From contig WIAN01000055.1 in assembly GCA_015519985.1 (NCBI GenBank), positions 1 through 8,280 of the forward strand: a stretch of DNA of 8,280 nt, in the 5' to 3' direction. This document shows, one piece after another, positions 1-5,813 of this stretch. Positions within the stretch are counted from its first letter, which is position 1; each line of letters begins with the position of its first letter. A program made the position numbers and the translations under genes. This DNA comes from Candidatus Woesearchaeota archaeon. GTDB lineage: Archaea; Nanobdellota; Nanobdellia; Woesearchaeales; WAPJ01. Below the pieces are notes generated by a model that was not told where the DNA came from, searched no databases, and saw nothing but the letters and a program-made list of their open reading frames with translations.

Positions 1-1
1 C

Positions 2-55
2 TCTCAAAAAATAGGAAATGTAGGCTTGGCTCGCCTGAATCCTAAAAAAATATAA
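2..55 (+). CDS. possible 3' end of an upstream gene (partial, left edge)
   Basis: Reading from base 2, an open frame runs off the left edge and ends at TAA 53-55; its last residues are SQKIGNVGLARLNPKKI. The layout fits an operon: a stop, then a Shine-Dalgarno site, then the L15e start 20 nt after the stop. Against it, the codons GGC, GCT, CGC and CTG are rare elsewhere in the window, and a second frame (from base 1) is also open to a TAA at 43-45. The same bases can fold into a hairpin, so a structured RNA end is the main alternative. I do not recognise the peptide. Confidence 0.3.
   Translation, partial: SQKIGNVGLARLNPKKI
12..44 (+). other. G+C-rich nested hairpin at the left edge
   Basis: Bases 21-25 can pair with 33-37 (stem TAGGC/GCCTG with one G-T pair, 7-nt loop), and bases 12-16 can pair with 40-44 (TAGGA/TCCTA). 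The stretch 21-43 is far richer in G+C than the surrounding DNA. In AT-rich archaea such islands often mark structured RNAs, but the left part is cut off and no family could be assigned. It may equally be coding sequence. Confidence 0.3.
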
Positions 56-62
56 ATATAAT

Positions 63-67
63 GGAGG
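63..67 (+). promoter_or_regulatory. Shine-Dalgarno site of L15e
   Basis: GGAGG lies 8 nt before the ATG at 76 and would pair with the CCTCC at the 3' end of archaeal 16S rRNA. It is the strongest such site in the window. A TATA-like run (TATAAATA, 51-58) sits just upstream, but transcription starting about 31 nt after it would skip this site. L15e is therefore more likely read from an upstream promoter. Confidence 0.75.
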
Positions 68-75
68 CCTAAAAA

Positions 76-663
76 ATGGGAGTGTATAAATATTTAAGAG
101 AATTATGGAAAAAACCAAAAAAAAATATTGAAAATTATAAACAATATTTGATTTCTTGGAGAAGAGAACCTGCAATATTAAGAGTTGAAAAACCAACAAG
201 ATTGGACAGAGCAAGAAGTTTAGGATATAAAGCAAAACAAGGAGTAATAGTTGTAAGAGTAAGATTATTGCGTGGAGGAAGATCAAAATCAAGACCTTCA
301 GGAGGAAGAAGACCTAAAAGAGCTTCTTTAAGATTAGACTTGAATAAAAATTATCAACAAATAGCAGAAGAAAGAGCAGCAAGAAAATATCCTAATATGG
401 AAGTTTTAAACTCATATTATTTAGCAGAAGACGGAAAACATTATTGGTATGAAGTAATATTATTGGATAGAGAACATCCTTCTGTAAAAAATGATAAACA
501 ATTATCAAATGTAGCAAAACAAAAAGGAAGAGCATTCAGAGGTTTAACTTCAGCAGGAAGAAAAAGCAGAGGATTAAGAAATAAAGGAATAGGAGCAGAA
601 AAATTAAGACCAAGCAAAAATGCAGTGTATAAAAGAAAAATAAACAGAAGAAAAAGAATATAA
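76..663 (+). CDS. rpl15e: 50S ribosomal protein L15e
   Basis: This is the large-subunit ribosomal protein L15e, an rRNA-binding protein found in archaea and eukaryotes and absent from bacteria. The 195-residue length is normal for the family. Family hallmarks are the start [16 protein letters not shown], the [15 protein letters not shown] stretch (42-56), the glycine/arginine-rich segment around 67-82, and the basic C-terminal part with [16 protein letters not shown] (151-166) and a poly-basic tail. The ATG at 76 is chosen because it gives the conserved N-terminus and has GGAGG 8 nt upstream. Seven of nine isoleucine codons are ATA, matching the other conserved plus-strand genes. The stop is followed by a run of six T, a likely terminator. 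The identification is secure. Confidence 0.97.
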   Translation: MGVYKYLRELWKKPKKNIENYKQYLISWRREPAILRVEKPTRLDRARSLGYKAKQGVIVVRVRLLRGGRSKSRPSGGRRPKRASLRLDLNKNYQQIAEERAARKYPNMEVLNSYYLAEDGKHYWYEVILLDREHPSVKNDKQLSNVAKQKGRAFRGLTSAGRKSRGLRNKGIGAEKLRPSKNAVYKRKINRRKRI

Positions 664-690
664 AACTTTTTTACTTATTCTTTATTTTAT
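661..690 (+). terminator. T-rich terminator after L15e
   Basis: The stop codon leads into TAAAACTTTTTT (661-672), then further T-rich sequence to 690. Archaeal RNA polymerase terminates at oligo-T tracts without needing a hairpin. The same 12 bases follow the L11 gene at 4169-4180. Confidence 0.5.
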
Positions 691-718
691 TTAATTATTG
701 TACGATAAAATAGAAAAG

Positions 719-728
719 TATATAAATA
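719..728 (+). promoter_or_regulatory. TATA box for the zinc-ribbon gene
   Basis: TATATAAATA, preceded by an A-rich BRE-like stretch (GAAAAG, 713-718), begins 30 nt before the ATG at 749. That spacing predicts a transcript starting at or very near the start codon, so the mRNA would be leaderless. This decides the start in favour of 749 over 740 or a TTG at 698, which lies upstream of the box. Confidence 0.65.
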
Positions 729-748
729 ACCATACTAATATGTTTTTT

Positions 749-931
749 ATGTTTAAAGTTAAATGTTCAAGTTGCGGATTCGAATTTGAAGTAAAATCAG
801 GAAAAATACCTAAAAAATGTCCTTACTGCGACAAAGAAGGAACATTAGAAAGAAAAAAATCAGCACAAGAATTATTAGAAGAAGTAGAAGAACTAGAAAA
901 AAATTATGTAATAAAAGACAAAGAATATTGA
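749..931 (+). CDS. small zinc-ribbon protein with acidic helical tail
   Basis: This 60-residue protein has a zinc ribbon with ligands C6-x2-C9-x14-C24-x2-C27, including the CPYC knuckle. A strongly charged helix follows (about 34-52, EELLEEV-like heptads), which could form a coiled coil. The fold suggests binding of nucleic acid or of a protein partner, but no specific function can be read from it. Small zinc ribbons of this kind (RpoP, L37Ae) occur near ribosomal genes in archaea, yet the spacing and tail here do not let me equate it with either. The start at 749 is set by the TATA box 30 nt upstream; ATG 740 would add three residues. The TGA stop at 929-931 is 5 nt before the next gene, so the two are probably translated together. 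Confidence 0.8.
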   Translation: MFKVKCSSCGFEFEVKSGKIPKKCPYCDKEGTLERKKSAQELLEEVEELEKNYVIKDKEY

Positions 932-939
932 TAAAAATG
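928..939 (+). promoter_or_regulatory. TTGATAAAAATG start element of the 40-residue gene
   Basis: The 12-base string TTGATAAAAATG covers the stop of the zinc-ribbon gene and the ATG at 937. The identical string occurs at the starts of the genes at 4215 and 6725. Its TGAT lies where the TGAT of an extended GGAGGTGAT site would fall, so it may be a weak 16S-pairing site. Confidence 0.45.
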
Positions 940-1059
940 GAAAAAAAACACATAGTAACGGGAATAACAATCACATTTGCATTTTTATTAAGTCCATTAA
1001 TGATAAAAATATTAGTATTACCAGCAATAGGCTTCTTAATAACAACAATGTTAAAATAA
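937..1059 (+). CDS. 40-residue membrane protein
   Basis: This tiny protein begins with a short charged head (MEKKH) and is otherwise hydrophobic. Residues about 6-22 and 24-38 could form two short membrane segments or one long one, with a proline in each half and a final lysine. It begins 5 nt after the stop of the zinc-ribbon gene and shares its transcript. The nucleotide frame stays open upstream inside the zinc-ribbon gene, but that extension reads as basic nonsense; ATG 937 matches the TTGATAAAAATG start element. Six of seven isoleucine codons are ATA, as in neighbouring real genes, which supports it being coding. I recognise no family. It may be a small membrane partner of the zinc-ribbon protein, but that is a guess. 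Confidence 0.6.
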   Translation: MEKKHIVTGITITFAFLLSPLMIKILVLPAIGFLITTMLK

Positions 1060-1068
1060 AAAAAAACA

Positions 1069-1076
1069 TTTATAAA
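1069..1076 (+). promoter_or_regulatory. TATA box for the DUF357 gene
   Basis: TTTATAAA, preceded by an A-rich stretch, begins exactly 31 nt before the ATG at 1100. This predicts a leaderless mRNA. No Shine-Dalgarno site is present before the gene. Confidence 0.7.
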
Positions 1077-1099
1077 AAAACATTCATTCTAAAAAAAAT

Positions 1100-1411
1100 A
1101 TGAATGAAAATATAAACAATACAATAACAAAAGAACATATAGAAAAATACATAGAAATAAGCAGAAAAGCATTAAAAAAAGCAAAAATAGCAGTACCAAA
1201 AAAAACACATTTTTACAAAATAGCAGAAGACGCATTAGACATGGCAAAAAGATACATAGAAGATGCAGAACATTTCAAAAACAAAAAAGATTATGTAAGA
1301 GCACTATCAGCAGTAAATTACGCTCACGGATGGTTAGACAGCATAGCAAGACAAGGCTACATAAATGTAGATTACGATTCAACACTATTTACAATAGACG
1401 ATTTAGAATAA
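1100..1411 (+). CDS. DUF357 family protein
   Basis: This 103-residue, mostly helical protein belongs to the archaeal DUF357 family (Pfam PF04010), whose cellular role is unknown. The family signature is clear: a first helix with EKYIEISRKALKKAKIAVP (15-33), a second with AEDALDMAKRYIEDAEHF (42-59), and a third with DYVRALSAVNYAHGWLDSIA (64-83), where the Y-A-x-G-W-L-D core is the strongest match. Length is normal for the family. The ATG at 1100 sits 31 nt after a TTTATAAA box. All eleven isoleucine codons are ATA, the sharpest contrast in the window with the convergent gene. The last 40 nt overlap the 3' end of the methyltransferase gene on the other strand. Confidence 0.9.
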   Translation: MNENINNTITKEHIEKYIEISRKALKKAKIAVPKKTHFYKIAEDALDMAKRYIEDAEHFKNKKDYVRALSAVNYAHGWLDSIARQGYINVDYDSTLFTIDDLE

Positions 1412-2199
1412 TAAACTCTAAAACCAGACTTTTTACTAAAAGTATAAACATTACCAAAAACCTTTTCCATAAATTCTGAAATACTTTTACCTCCTTTATT
1501 ATGTCTAGCAACAACAAATAAAAAACCATTATTTTTTAAAAACTTTTTACTATCAAAAATAAGTTTTTCAACAACCTTCTTGCCAGCAGATTGAGGAGGA
1601 TTTAAAAAAATAAAATCAAAAAAATTAAAATTAATATTGTTATTTAAAAAATTTTCAAAACCATCAGATTGAAAAACAAATTTGTTATCAAAAAAACCAA
1701 AATTTTCTTTAAAATTTTTTTTAGTAATTTCAACAGCTCTAAAATTAATATCAGAAAAATAAACATTACAATCAAACCTTTTTTTTAAAAAAATTCCTAA
1801 AACACCAGTACCACAACCTAAATCTAAAATATTAAGATTTTTACAATCAACACTGCTATCACAATACTCTTCTAAAAATTTAAAACCAGATTTAATTAAT
1901 AATTCCGTTCCTTTATCTAAAACTTTACCAAAAACACCACTAACAGAAGTAATATTAATACAAACACTATCAATACAAGCAGTGTATTTATTAAAAACTT
2001 TTCTACTCTTAGGATTTTTAGAATAATAATGTTCAACAAAATTTTTCTTCAACTTTTTAAAATCAAATTTATTAATAATATTAAAATTAACATTACTTTT
2101 AAAAGACTTTTTTCTAAAACTCAAACCAACAAAATTTTCATCTTTAATATTTTTTTTATCTTCTTCAATAATCTTTCTAATCTTATCTTTAATATCCAT
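1372..2199 (-). CDS. class I SAM-dependent methyltransferase, RsmC/MJ0882-like
   Basis: This 275-residue protein is a Rossmann-fold methyltransferase of the small-domain type (Pfam MTS PF05175, COG2813), whose bacterial member RsmC makes m2G in 16S rRNA. Visible features are the family lead-in GVFGKVLDKGTELLI (89-103), motif I with D126-L-G-C-G-T-G132 for S-adenosylmethionine, an acidic residue at D150 ending the second strand, and the catalytic N200-P-P-Q203 followed by SAGKKVVEKLI. The NPP motif implies methylation of an exocyclic amino group, so an rRNA or tRNA guanine N2 is likely; the exact target is not known. It is the last gene of a minus-strand unit, 21 nt after a membrane protein gene, with no Shine-Dalgarno site. 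About 75 N-terminal residues precede the conserved part. All 20 isoleucine codons are ATT. Confidence 0.88.
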   Translation of the reverse strand: MDIKDKIRKIIEEDKKNIKDENFVGLSFRKKSFKSNVNFNIINKFDFKKLKKNFVEHYYSKNPKSRKVFNKYTACIDSVCINITSVSGVFGKVLDKGTELLIKSGFKFLEEYCDSSVDCKNLNILDLGCGTGVLGIFLKKRFDCNVYFSDINFRAVEITKKNFKENFGFFDNKFVFQSDGFENFLNNNINFNFFDFIFLNPPQSAGKKVVEKLIFDSKKFLKNNGFLFVVARHNKGGKSISEFMEKVFGNVYTFSKKSGFRVYYSKSSIVNSVES

Positions 2200-2220
2200 T
2201 TTAAAAAAACAACATTTTAA

Positions 2221-2955
2221 TCATTTAACTTTATCAAACTTTACAATCCCTAAAAGATAATAAAAAAACAAATTTTCCATCCTTTCAAAATCATAATCAC
2301 TGCCGTAAAATTCAACACAATTATTTTTAAAAACAATTCTAGTATTATTAGATTCATAAAAAACCAAACCAGAATTATTACCGTCACAATAAACACTCAC
2401 ATTAGGACAACTAACATCTAAACTATTATTAGTACAATAAACATTAGGATATTGTTTATACAAACCAATAAACTTTCTAGAAGCATCAAGCAAAGCAACC
2501 TTAACATGAGCAAGATTACTTTCATTCATATCAGGTTGAAAAGACATATTAAAATTATCTTTCAAACCTTTAAAAGTTCCATAAATTTTAATATCAGTCA
2601 AATTTTGAGGTAAATAAGAAAAATCAACTTTATAAATAACACTACCATTAGGATAATTTTTTTCATAATCTAAAGAATACAATTTAGTTTTATCATCATA
2701 TTTAAAAGTATACAAACCATAATGATAAATATTATTGTTTTTAGAAAAATTAAAACCATTCAACAAAAAATAAACACTTAAAACAATAATCATAAAAATA
2801 ACAACAACAGAAAAAATTTTAACATTCAAAGATTCTATTTTTTTAACATCGCCTTCCAACTCTTTAACTTCCTCATCTTTACTCTCTTCAATCTTTTTAA
2901 TTTCTTCTTCGATTTTTTTAACATCATCTAAAATTTTTTTATCTTTATCATCCAT
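2221..2955 (-). CDS. membrane-anchored protein with coiled coil and outer domain
   Basis: I recognise no named family. The 244-residue protein has a charged, lysine/glutamate-rich head (1-43) that looks like a coiled coil, one membrane segment (about 46-66), and a domain of about 175 residues probably outside the cell. That domain has four cysteines (C174, C183, C190, C213), able to form two disulfides, and eight N-x-S/T sites for N-glycosylation. Its segment DFSYLPQNLTDI (111-122) and the C-terminal NNCVEFYGSDYDFERMENLF stretch resemble parts of the preceding gene's product, so the two seem to be diverged paralogues. The ATG at 2955 has AGGTG nearby and starts 10 nt after the upstream stop. 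Topology is predicted from the sequence, not known. Confidence 0.75.
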   Translation of the reverse strand: MDDKDKKILDDVKKIEEEIKKIEESKDEEVKELEGDVKKIESLNVKIFSVVVIFMIIVLSVYFLLNGFNFSKNNNIYHYGLYTFKYDDKTKLYSLDYEKNYPNGSVIYKVDFSYLPQNLTDIKIYGTFKGLKDNFNMSFQPDMNESNLAHVKVALLDASRKFIGLYKQYPNVYCTNNSLDVSCPNVSVYCDGNNSGLVFYESNNTRIVFKNNCVEFYGSDYDFERMENLFFYYLLGIVKFDKVK

Positions 2956-2962
2956 AAAAAAA

Positions 2963-2967
2963 CACCT
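2963..2967 (-). promoter_or_regulatory. Shine-Dalgarno site overlapping a stop codon
   Basis: On the minus strand, AGGTG lies 7 nt before the ATG at 2955 and shares its first two bases with the TAG stop (2968-2966) of the upstream membrane-protein gene. Stop and ribosome-binding site overlap, which suggests that translation of the two genes is coupled. Confidence 0.65.
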
Positions 2968-3553
2968 ATATCAAATTAAAAATTTTATAAATAAAAAAAC
3001 TACTTTCAACAGCAAGATCTTCAAAAGAAGAATAATACAATTTTAAACAATTATTTCCATATTCAACTTTACTACTAGAAGAATTTATCAATTCTAAAAC
3101 AAAATTGTCTTTAGAAGCTAAAGAACAATTAACATAAGGTTCAGCATCTAAATAACCTTGACCTATAGTTTTAGAAAAACCTCTATTAACATTATCATTC
3201 AAAACATAAGCAATAATATTAACCTTATTGTCAGAAGAAAAATTTTTAGAGAGGAAAAAATAATTGGCATTATTAAAATCTTCTTTAAAAGAAACATTAT
3301 AAACTAAATCATAATTATAATGTACAGGAAAAAAAGAATAAAATTCTTTTCCTTTTTCATTAAAAACAAACAAACCTTTATTTTGATCAAAAACAACATT
3401 AACATTAGAATTGTTGTTATTTCCTCCTAAATAAAATGCAACAGTAGAAAAAATCATGCTAAAAGCTAAAAAAGAAACTAAAAAATATTTAGCAAACTCT
3501 TTTCTTCTTTTAATTTTTCTTTCCTTTTTATCTTTTCTTTTAAATTTAGCCAT
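2966..3553 (-). CDS. small membrane-anchored protein, paralogue of its neighbour
   Basis: I recognise no named family. The 195-residue protein begins with a very basic head (1-19, mostly K and R), consistent with the positive-inside rule, then one membrane segment (about 21-43), an asparagine-rich linker and a domain of about 150 residues probably outside the cell. C143 and C169 could form a disulfide. The segment FYSFFPVHYNYDLVYNV (71-87) and the end (161-195, with GNNCLKLYYSSFEDL and a final aromatic/hydrophobic helix) align by eye with the following gene's product. It leads the three-gene minus-strand unit. A TTTTAAAT box begins 31 nt before the ATG at 3553, so the transcript should be leaderless. 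Confidence 0.75.
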   Translation of the reverse strand: MAKFKRKDKKERKIKRRKEFAKYFLVSFLAFSMIFSTVAFYLGGNNNNSNVNVVFDQNKGLFVFNEKGKEFYSFFPVHYNYDLVYNVSFKEDFNNANYFFLSKNFSSDNKVNIIAYVLNDNVNRGFSKTIGQGYLDAEPYVNCSLASKDNFVLELINSSSSKVEYGNNCLKLYYSSFEDLAVESSFFIYKIFNLI

Positions 3554-3576
3554 AAAAAAAGTAAAAAAACATTACT

Positions 3577-3584
3577 ATTTAAAA
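3577..3584 (-). promoter_or_regulatory. TATA box for the minus-strand membrane protein/methyltransferase unit
   Basis: On the minus strand, TTTTAAAT begins 31 nt before the ATG at 3553, the same register as the plus-strand leaderless promoters. It is a weaker match to TTTATAAA than those. It sits in the 135-bp divergent region shared with the L11 promoter. Confidence 0.5.
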
Positions 3585-3648
3585 ATTTAATTAAAAAAAA
3601 GTAAAGTTTTTAAAACAACAACAAACACTAAAATAAAAATAAGTGATA

Positions 3649-3665
3649 ATTATAAAAAATATAAA
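3649..3665 (+). promoter_or_regulatory. TATA-like elements upstream of L11
   Basis: Two overlapping candidates are seen: ATTATAAA (3649-3656) and AATATAAA (3658-3665). The second begins 31 nt before the TTG start and would give a leaderless transcript; the first would start transcription near 3680. Neither would keep the GAGGT site intact. A further weak candidate (TTTTTAAAA, 3607-3615) would give a leader of about 50 nt that includes it. Confidence 0.4.
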
Positions 3666-3676
3666 AAAATATTATT

Positions 3677-3681
3677 GAGGT
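3677..3681 (+). promoter_or_regulatory. Shine-Dalgarno site of L11 (decides a TTG start)
   Basis: GAGGT ends 7 nt before the TTG at 3689. Counted from the GAGG core the distance is 8 nt, the same as for GGAGG in L15e. It supports TTG as the start codon. Confidence 0.65.
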
Positions 3682-3688
3682 AGTTACA

Positions 3689-4171
3689 TTGGCAAAAGAA
3701 ACAATTGAAATATTAATTGAAGGAGGAAAAGCAACAGCAGCACCTCCATTAGGTCCTGCATTAGGTCCTTTAGGAGTTAATATAGGACAAGTAGTTAGTG
3801 AAATTAACAAAAAAACAGCATCTTTCAAAGGAATGCAAGTACCAGTAAAAGTAGAAGTAGATACAGAAACAAAAGATTTTACAATAACATTAGGAACACC
3901 TCCAGCATCAGCATTAATAAAAAAAGAATTAGGTTTAGATAAAGGAAGTGGAAATCCAAAAAAAGATTTAGTAGGTAATATGACAGTAGAACAATTAAAA
4001 AAAATAACTGAAATGAAAGCAGATTCTTTATTAGGAAAAACATTAAAAGAAAAAAGTAAAGAAATAGCAGGAACAGCAAGAAGCATGGGAATAACAATAG
4101 AAGGAAAAAGAGTTGAAGAATTCGTAAAAGAATTAAACGAAGGAAAATACGATAATATTTTAGGAGAATAA
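3689..4171 (+). CDS. rpl11: 50S ribosomal protein L11
   Basis: L11 is the large-subunit protein of the GTPase-associated centre, where it binds 23S rRNA and helps control factor-dependent GTP hydrolysis. The 160-residue length is normal for archaea. The N-terminal domain carries the hallmark PPLGPALGPLGVNIGQVV (18-35); the C-terminal RNA-binding domain includes the KKDLVGNMTVEQLKKI and GTARSMGITIEGK stretches. The start is TTG: the protein must begin MAKETIEI to match the family, the frame is closed by TAA at 3662-3664, and no ATG lies between. GAGGT 7 nt upstream supports it. L11 probably heads a transcript with the GTPase gene 43 nt downstream, although a T-tract separates them. Confidence 0.97.
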   Translation: MAKETIEILIEGGKATAAPPLGPALGPLGVNIGQVVSEINKKTASFKGMQVPVKVEVDTETKDFTITLGTPPASALIKKELGLDKGSGNPKKDLVGNMTVEQLKKITEMKADSLLGKTLKEKSKEIAGTARSMGITIEGKRVEEFVKELNEGKYDNILGE

Positions 4172-4180
4172 AACTTTTTT
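4169..4180 (+). terminator. oligo-T tract after L11
   Basis: TAAAACTTTTTT covers the L11 stop and six T, identical to the 12 bases after L15e. It may end part of the transcripts before the GTPase gene, whose own TATA box is not evident in the 43-nt gap. Confidence 0.4.
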
Positions 4181-4205
4181 AAAATAATTTTAAAATTCTA
4201 ATAAT

Positions 4206-4217
4206 TTGATAAAAATG
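4206..4217 (+). promoter_or_regulatory. TTGATAAAAATG start element of the GTPase
   Basis: This is the second copy of TTGATAAAAATG, ending in the ATG at 4215. Its TTG could be taken as an in-frame start giving three extra residues (MIK), but family members begin directly with the G-domain strand, so the TTG is better read as part of a ribosome-binding element. Confidence 0.5.
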
Positions 4218-5411
4218 ATAATAGGAATAGTAGGAAAACCTAACTGTGGAAAAAGCACTTTCTTCAAAGCACTAACTTTATCTGACATTCTAATAGCAAA
4301 TTATCCTTTTGCAACAATACAACCAAACAAAGGAGTTGCATATGTAAGTATTGATTGTGTAGATAAAGAATTTGGAAAACAATGCAATCCAAGACACGGT
4401 TTTTGTATAAATCATAAAAGATTCATACCTGTAGAAGTAATAGATGTAGCAGGATTAGTGCCAGGAGCTCATGAAGGAAAAGGAATGGGAAACCAATTTT
4501 TAGACGATTTAAGACAAGCAGATGTATTAATTCATGTAATAGACATTTCAGGAAGTACAAATGAAAAAGGAGAACCTGTAGATACAAATAGTTATGATCC
4601 TCAAAATGATATTAAATTTTTAGAAGAAGAATTAGACTACTGGTATTTAGGAATATTAAAAAAAGGTTGGGAAAAATTTTCAAGAACAATAAAAGTTTCA
4701 GGAAAAAAAATAGAAGAAGCATTAGAAAAACAACTTTCAGGATTAGGAGTAAAAATAGAACATGTAATAAAAGCATTAGAAGAATTAAAATTAAATGAAG
4801 ATCCAACATTATGGAGTGAAAAAGAATTATTTCTATTAGCAAGAAAATTAAGAGAATATACAAAACCAATAATAATAGCAGCTAACAAAATAGATGTTCC
4901 AGGAGCAGAAGAAAATTATAAAAGAATAAAAGAAAACAATCCAAATTTAATAATAATTCCAGTATCAGCAGAATCAGAATTAGCATTAAAAGAAGCAAAC
5001 AAAGCAGGAATAATAAAATACATTCCAGGAAGTAATGCTTTTGAAATATTAAAAGAAAATGAATTGAATGAAAAACAAAAAAAAGCATTAGAATTTATAA
5101 AAAAAAACATTTTAGAAAAATACAATTCTACAGGAGTGCAAGAAGTAATAAACAAAGCAGTATTTGATTTGTTAAAATACATTGCAGTATATCCTGGAGG
5201 AGTAAACAAATTAGAAGATTCAGAAGGAAATGTATTGCCAGATGTATTTTTAATGCCTCCTGAAAGCACAGCTTTAGATTTTGCTTACAAACTACACACA
5301 GATTTTGGAAATAATTTTATAAAAGCAATAGATGTAAAAACAAAACTTCCAATAGGAAAAGAACATAAACTAAAACATAAAGATGTTATAGAAATACATT
5401 ACAAAAAATAA
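4215..5411 (+). CDS. COG0012-type GTPase (YchF/MJ1332-like) with TGS domain
   Basis: This 398-residue protein is an Obg-related P-loop GTPase that is probably ribosome-associated. Motifs in order are G1 GKPNCGKS (7-14), the conserved YPFATIQPN switch I region (30-38), G3 D77-V-A-G80 followed by LVPGAHEGKGMGNQFLDDLR, and G4 N224-K-I-D227. A helical insertion lies between G3 and G4, and a C-terminal TGS domain (about 335-398, VFLMPPESTALDFAYKLH and HKLKHKDVIEIH) completes it. The intact NKxD favours GTP over ATP, unlike eukaryotic OLA1 and bacterial YchF. Cysteines C48, C57 and C64 match a Cys-containing segment typical of archaeal members. It lies 43 nt after L11, which fits a role in translation. 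Its biological function is poorly defined even in well-studied archaea. Confidence 0.92.
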   Translation: MIIGIVGKPNCGKSTFFKALTLSDILIANYPFATIQPNKGVAYVSIDCVDKEFGKQCNPRHGFCINHKRFIPVEVIDVAGLVPGAHEGKGMGNQFLDDLRQADVLIHVIDISGSTNEKGEPVDTNSYDPQNDIKFLEEELDYWYLGILKKGWEKFSRTIKVSGKKIEEALEKQLSGLGVKIEHVIKALEELKLNEDPTLWSEKELFLLARKLREYTKPIIIAANKIDVPGAEENYKRIKENNPNLIIIPVSAESELALKEANKAGIIKYIPGSNAFEILKENELNEKQKKALEFIKKNILEKYNSTGVQEVINKAVFDLLKYIAVYPGGVNKLEDSEGNVLPDVFLMPPESTALDFAYKLHTDFGNNFIKAIDVKTKLPIGKEHKLKHKDVIEIHYKK

Positions 5412-5436
5412 AAAACATATTTTGTATATAGATAAA

Positions 5437-5444
5437 TTTATAAT
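5437..5444 (+). promoter_or_regulatory. TATA box for the 5469 gene pair
   Basis: TTTATAAT, preceded by GATAAA, begins 32 nt before the ATG at 5469. This predicts a near-leaderless transcript for the first unknown gene pair. Confidence 0.6.
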
Positions 5445-5468
5445 ATTAAATTCTCGTCTAAAAAAATT

Positions 5469-5792
5469 ATGTATTCTACAAAAATTTTAAATGTACATAC
5501 AGGAACAGAAATTTTTTCATATCGTATTCATAATATAGAAGGAGATTATTTAGTGGAGCCTGTTTATGCGTTGTTTCCTTTTGAAAATAATAAACATAAA
5601 AAAATTAAAAAAGATAAAAGAGGCAAAAGAAAATTTCCAAAAATTGATTTTGGAGTAATAAGATATTCTTCTCTTGATGAAGAAAAAGATAAGAGAGTGA
5701 TTGAATTATTTTTAAAATATATTCCTAAAAAATCAGATTTAGAAAAATTATTGGAAGAATCAAACACAGATAATATTGTTATCAGAATATGA
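5469..5792 (+). CDS. uncharacterised 107-residue protein
   Basis: I do not recognise this protein. It has no signal peptide or membrane segment, so it is probably cytoplasmic. The first 40 residues look like beta strands ending in a hydrophobic aromatic stretch (YALFPFEN). Residues 42-57 are very basic (nine K/R or more), which could bind nucleic acid. The C-terminal third (75-99) reads as one or two amphipathic helices rich in L, K and E. Codon use is clearly different from the GTPase just upstream: 8 of 12 isoleucine codons are ATT, and CGT, GTG and GCG occur. It leads a pair with the gene at 5814 (21-nt gap). The start follows a TATA box by 32 nt. Confidence 0.75.
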   Translation: MYSTKILNVHTGTEIFSYRIHNIEGDYLVEPVYALFPFENNKHKKIKKDKRGKRKFPKIDFGVIRYSSLDEEKDKRVIELFLKYIPKKSDLEKLLEESNTDNIVIRI

Positions 5793-5813
5793 TTAATGTT
5801 TTAGTGAATTAAA

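Noticed and set aside
14..44. 3' end of RNase P RNA (GGCTT resembling the conserved GGCUUA)
   Set aside because: The spacing to a preceding GAA and the following base do not match the conserved core, and the rest of the RNA lies outside the window.
12..45. 3' half of a tRNA (T arm plus acceptor strand)
   Set aside because: A 5-bp stem with a 7-nt loop is present, but the loop TTGGCTC lacks the conserved TTC-R-A pattern and C61, and the implied acceptor would begin with T or A without a usual partner set.
817..936. Upstream extension of the 40-residue gene inside the zinc-ribbon gene
   Set aside because: The extension is a run of R, K and I from the shifted reading of the acidic tail, and the TTGATAAAAATG element marks the start at 937.
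2029..2220. A 63-residue plus-strand frame opposite the methyltransferase start
   Set aside because: It is low complexity (F, I, N, K), lies antisense to the methyltransferase N-terminus and has no promoter at the usual spacing.
3628..4097. Two long minus-strand frames across L11
   Set aside because: They are antisense shadows of a secure L11 gene, with low-complexity L/F-rich translations typical of reversed AT-rich coding sequence.
4612..5269. Several minus-strand frames across the GTPase
   Set aside because: They are leucine/phenylalanine-rich shadows in antisense to a gene with complete G motifs and a TGS domain.
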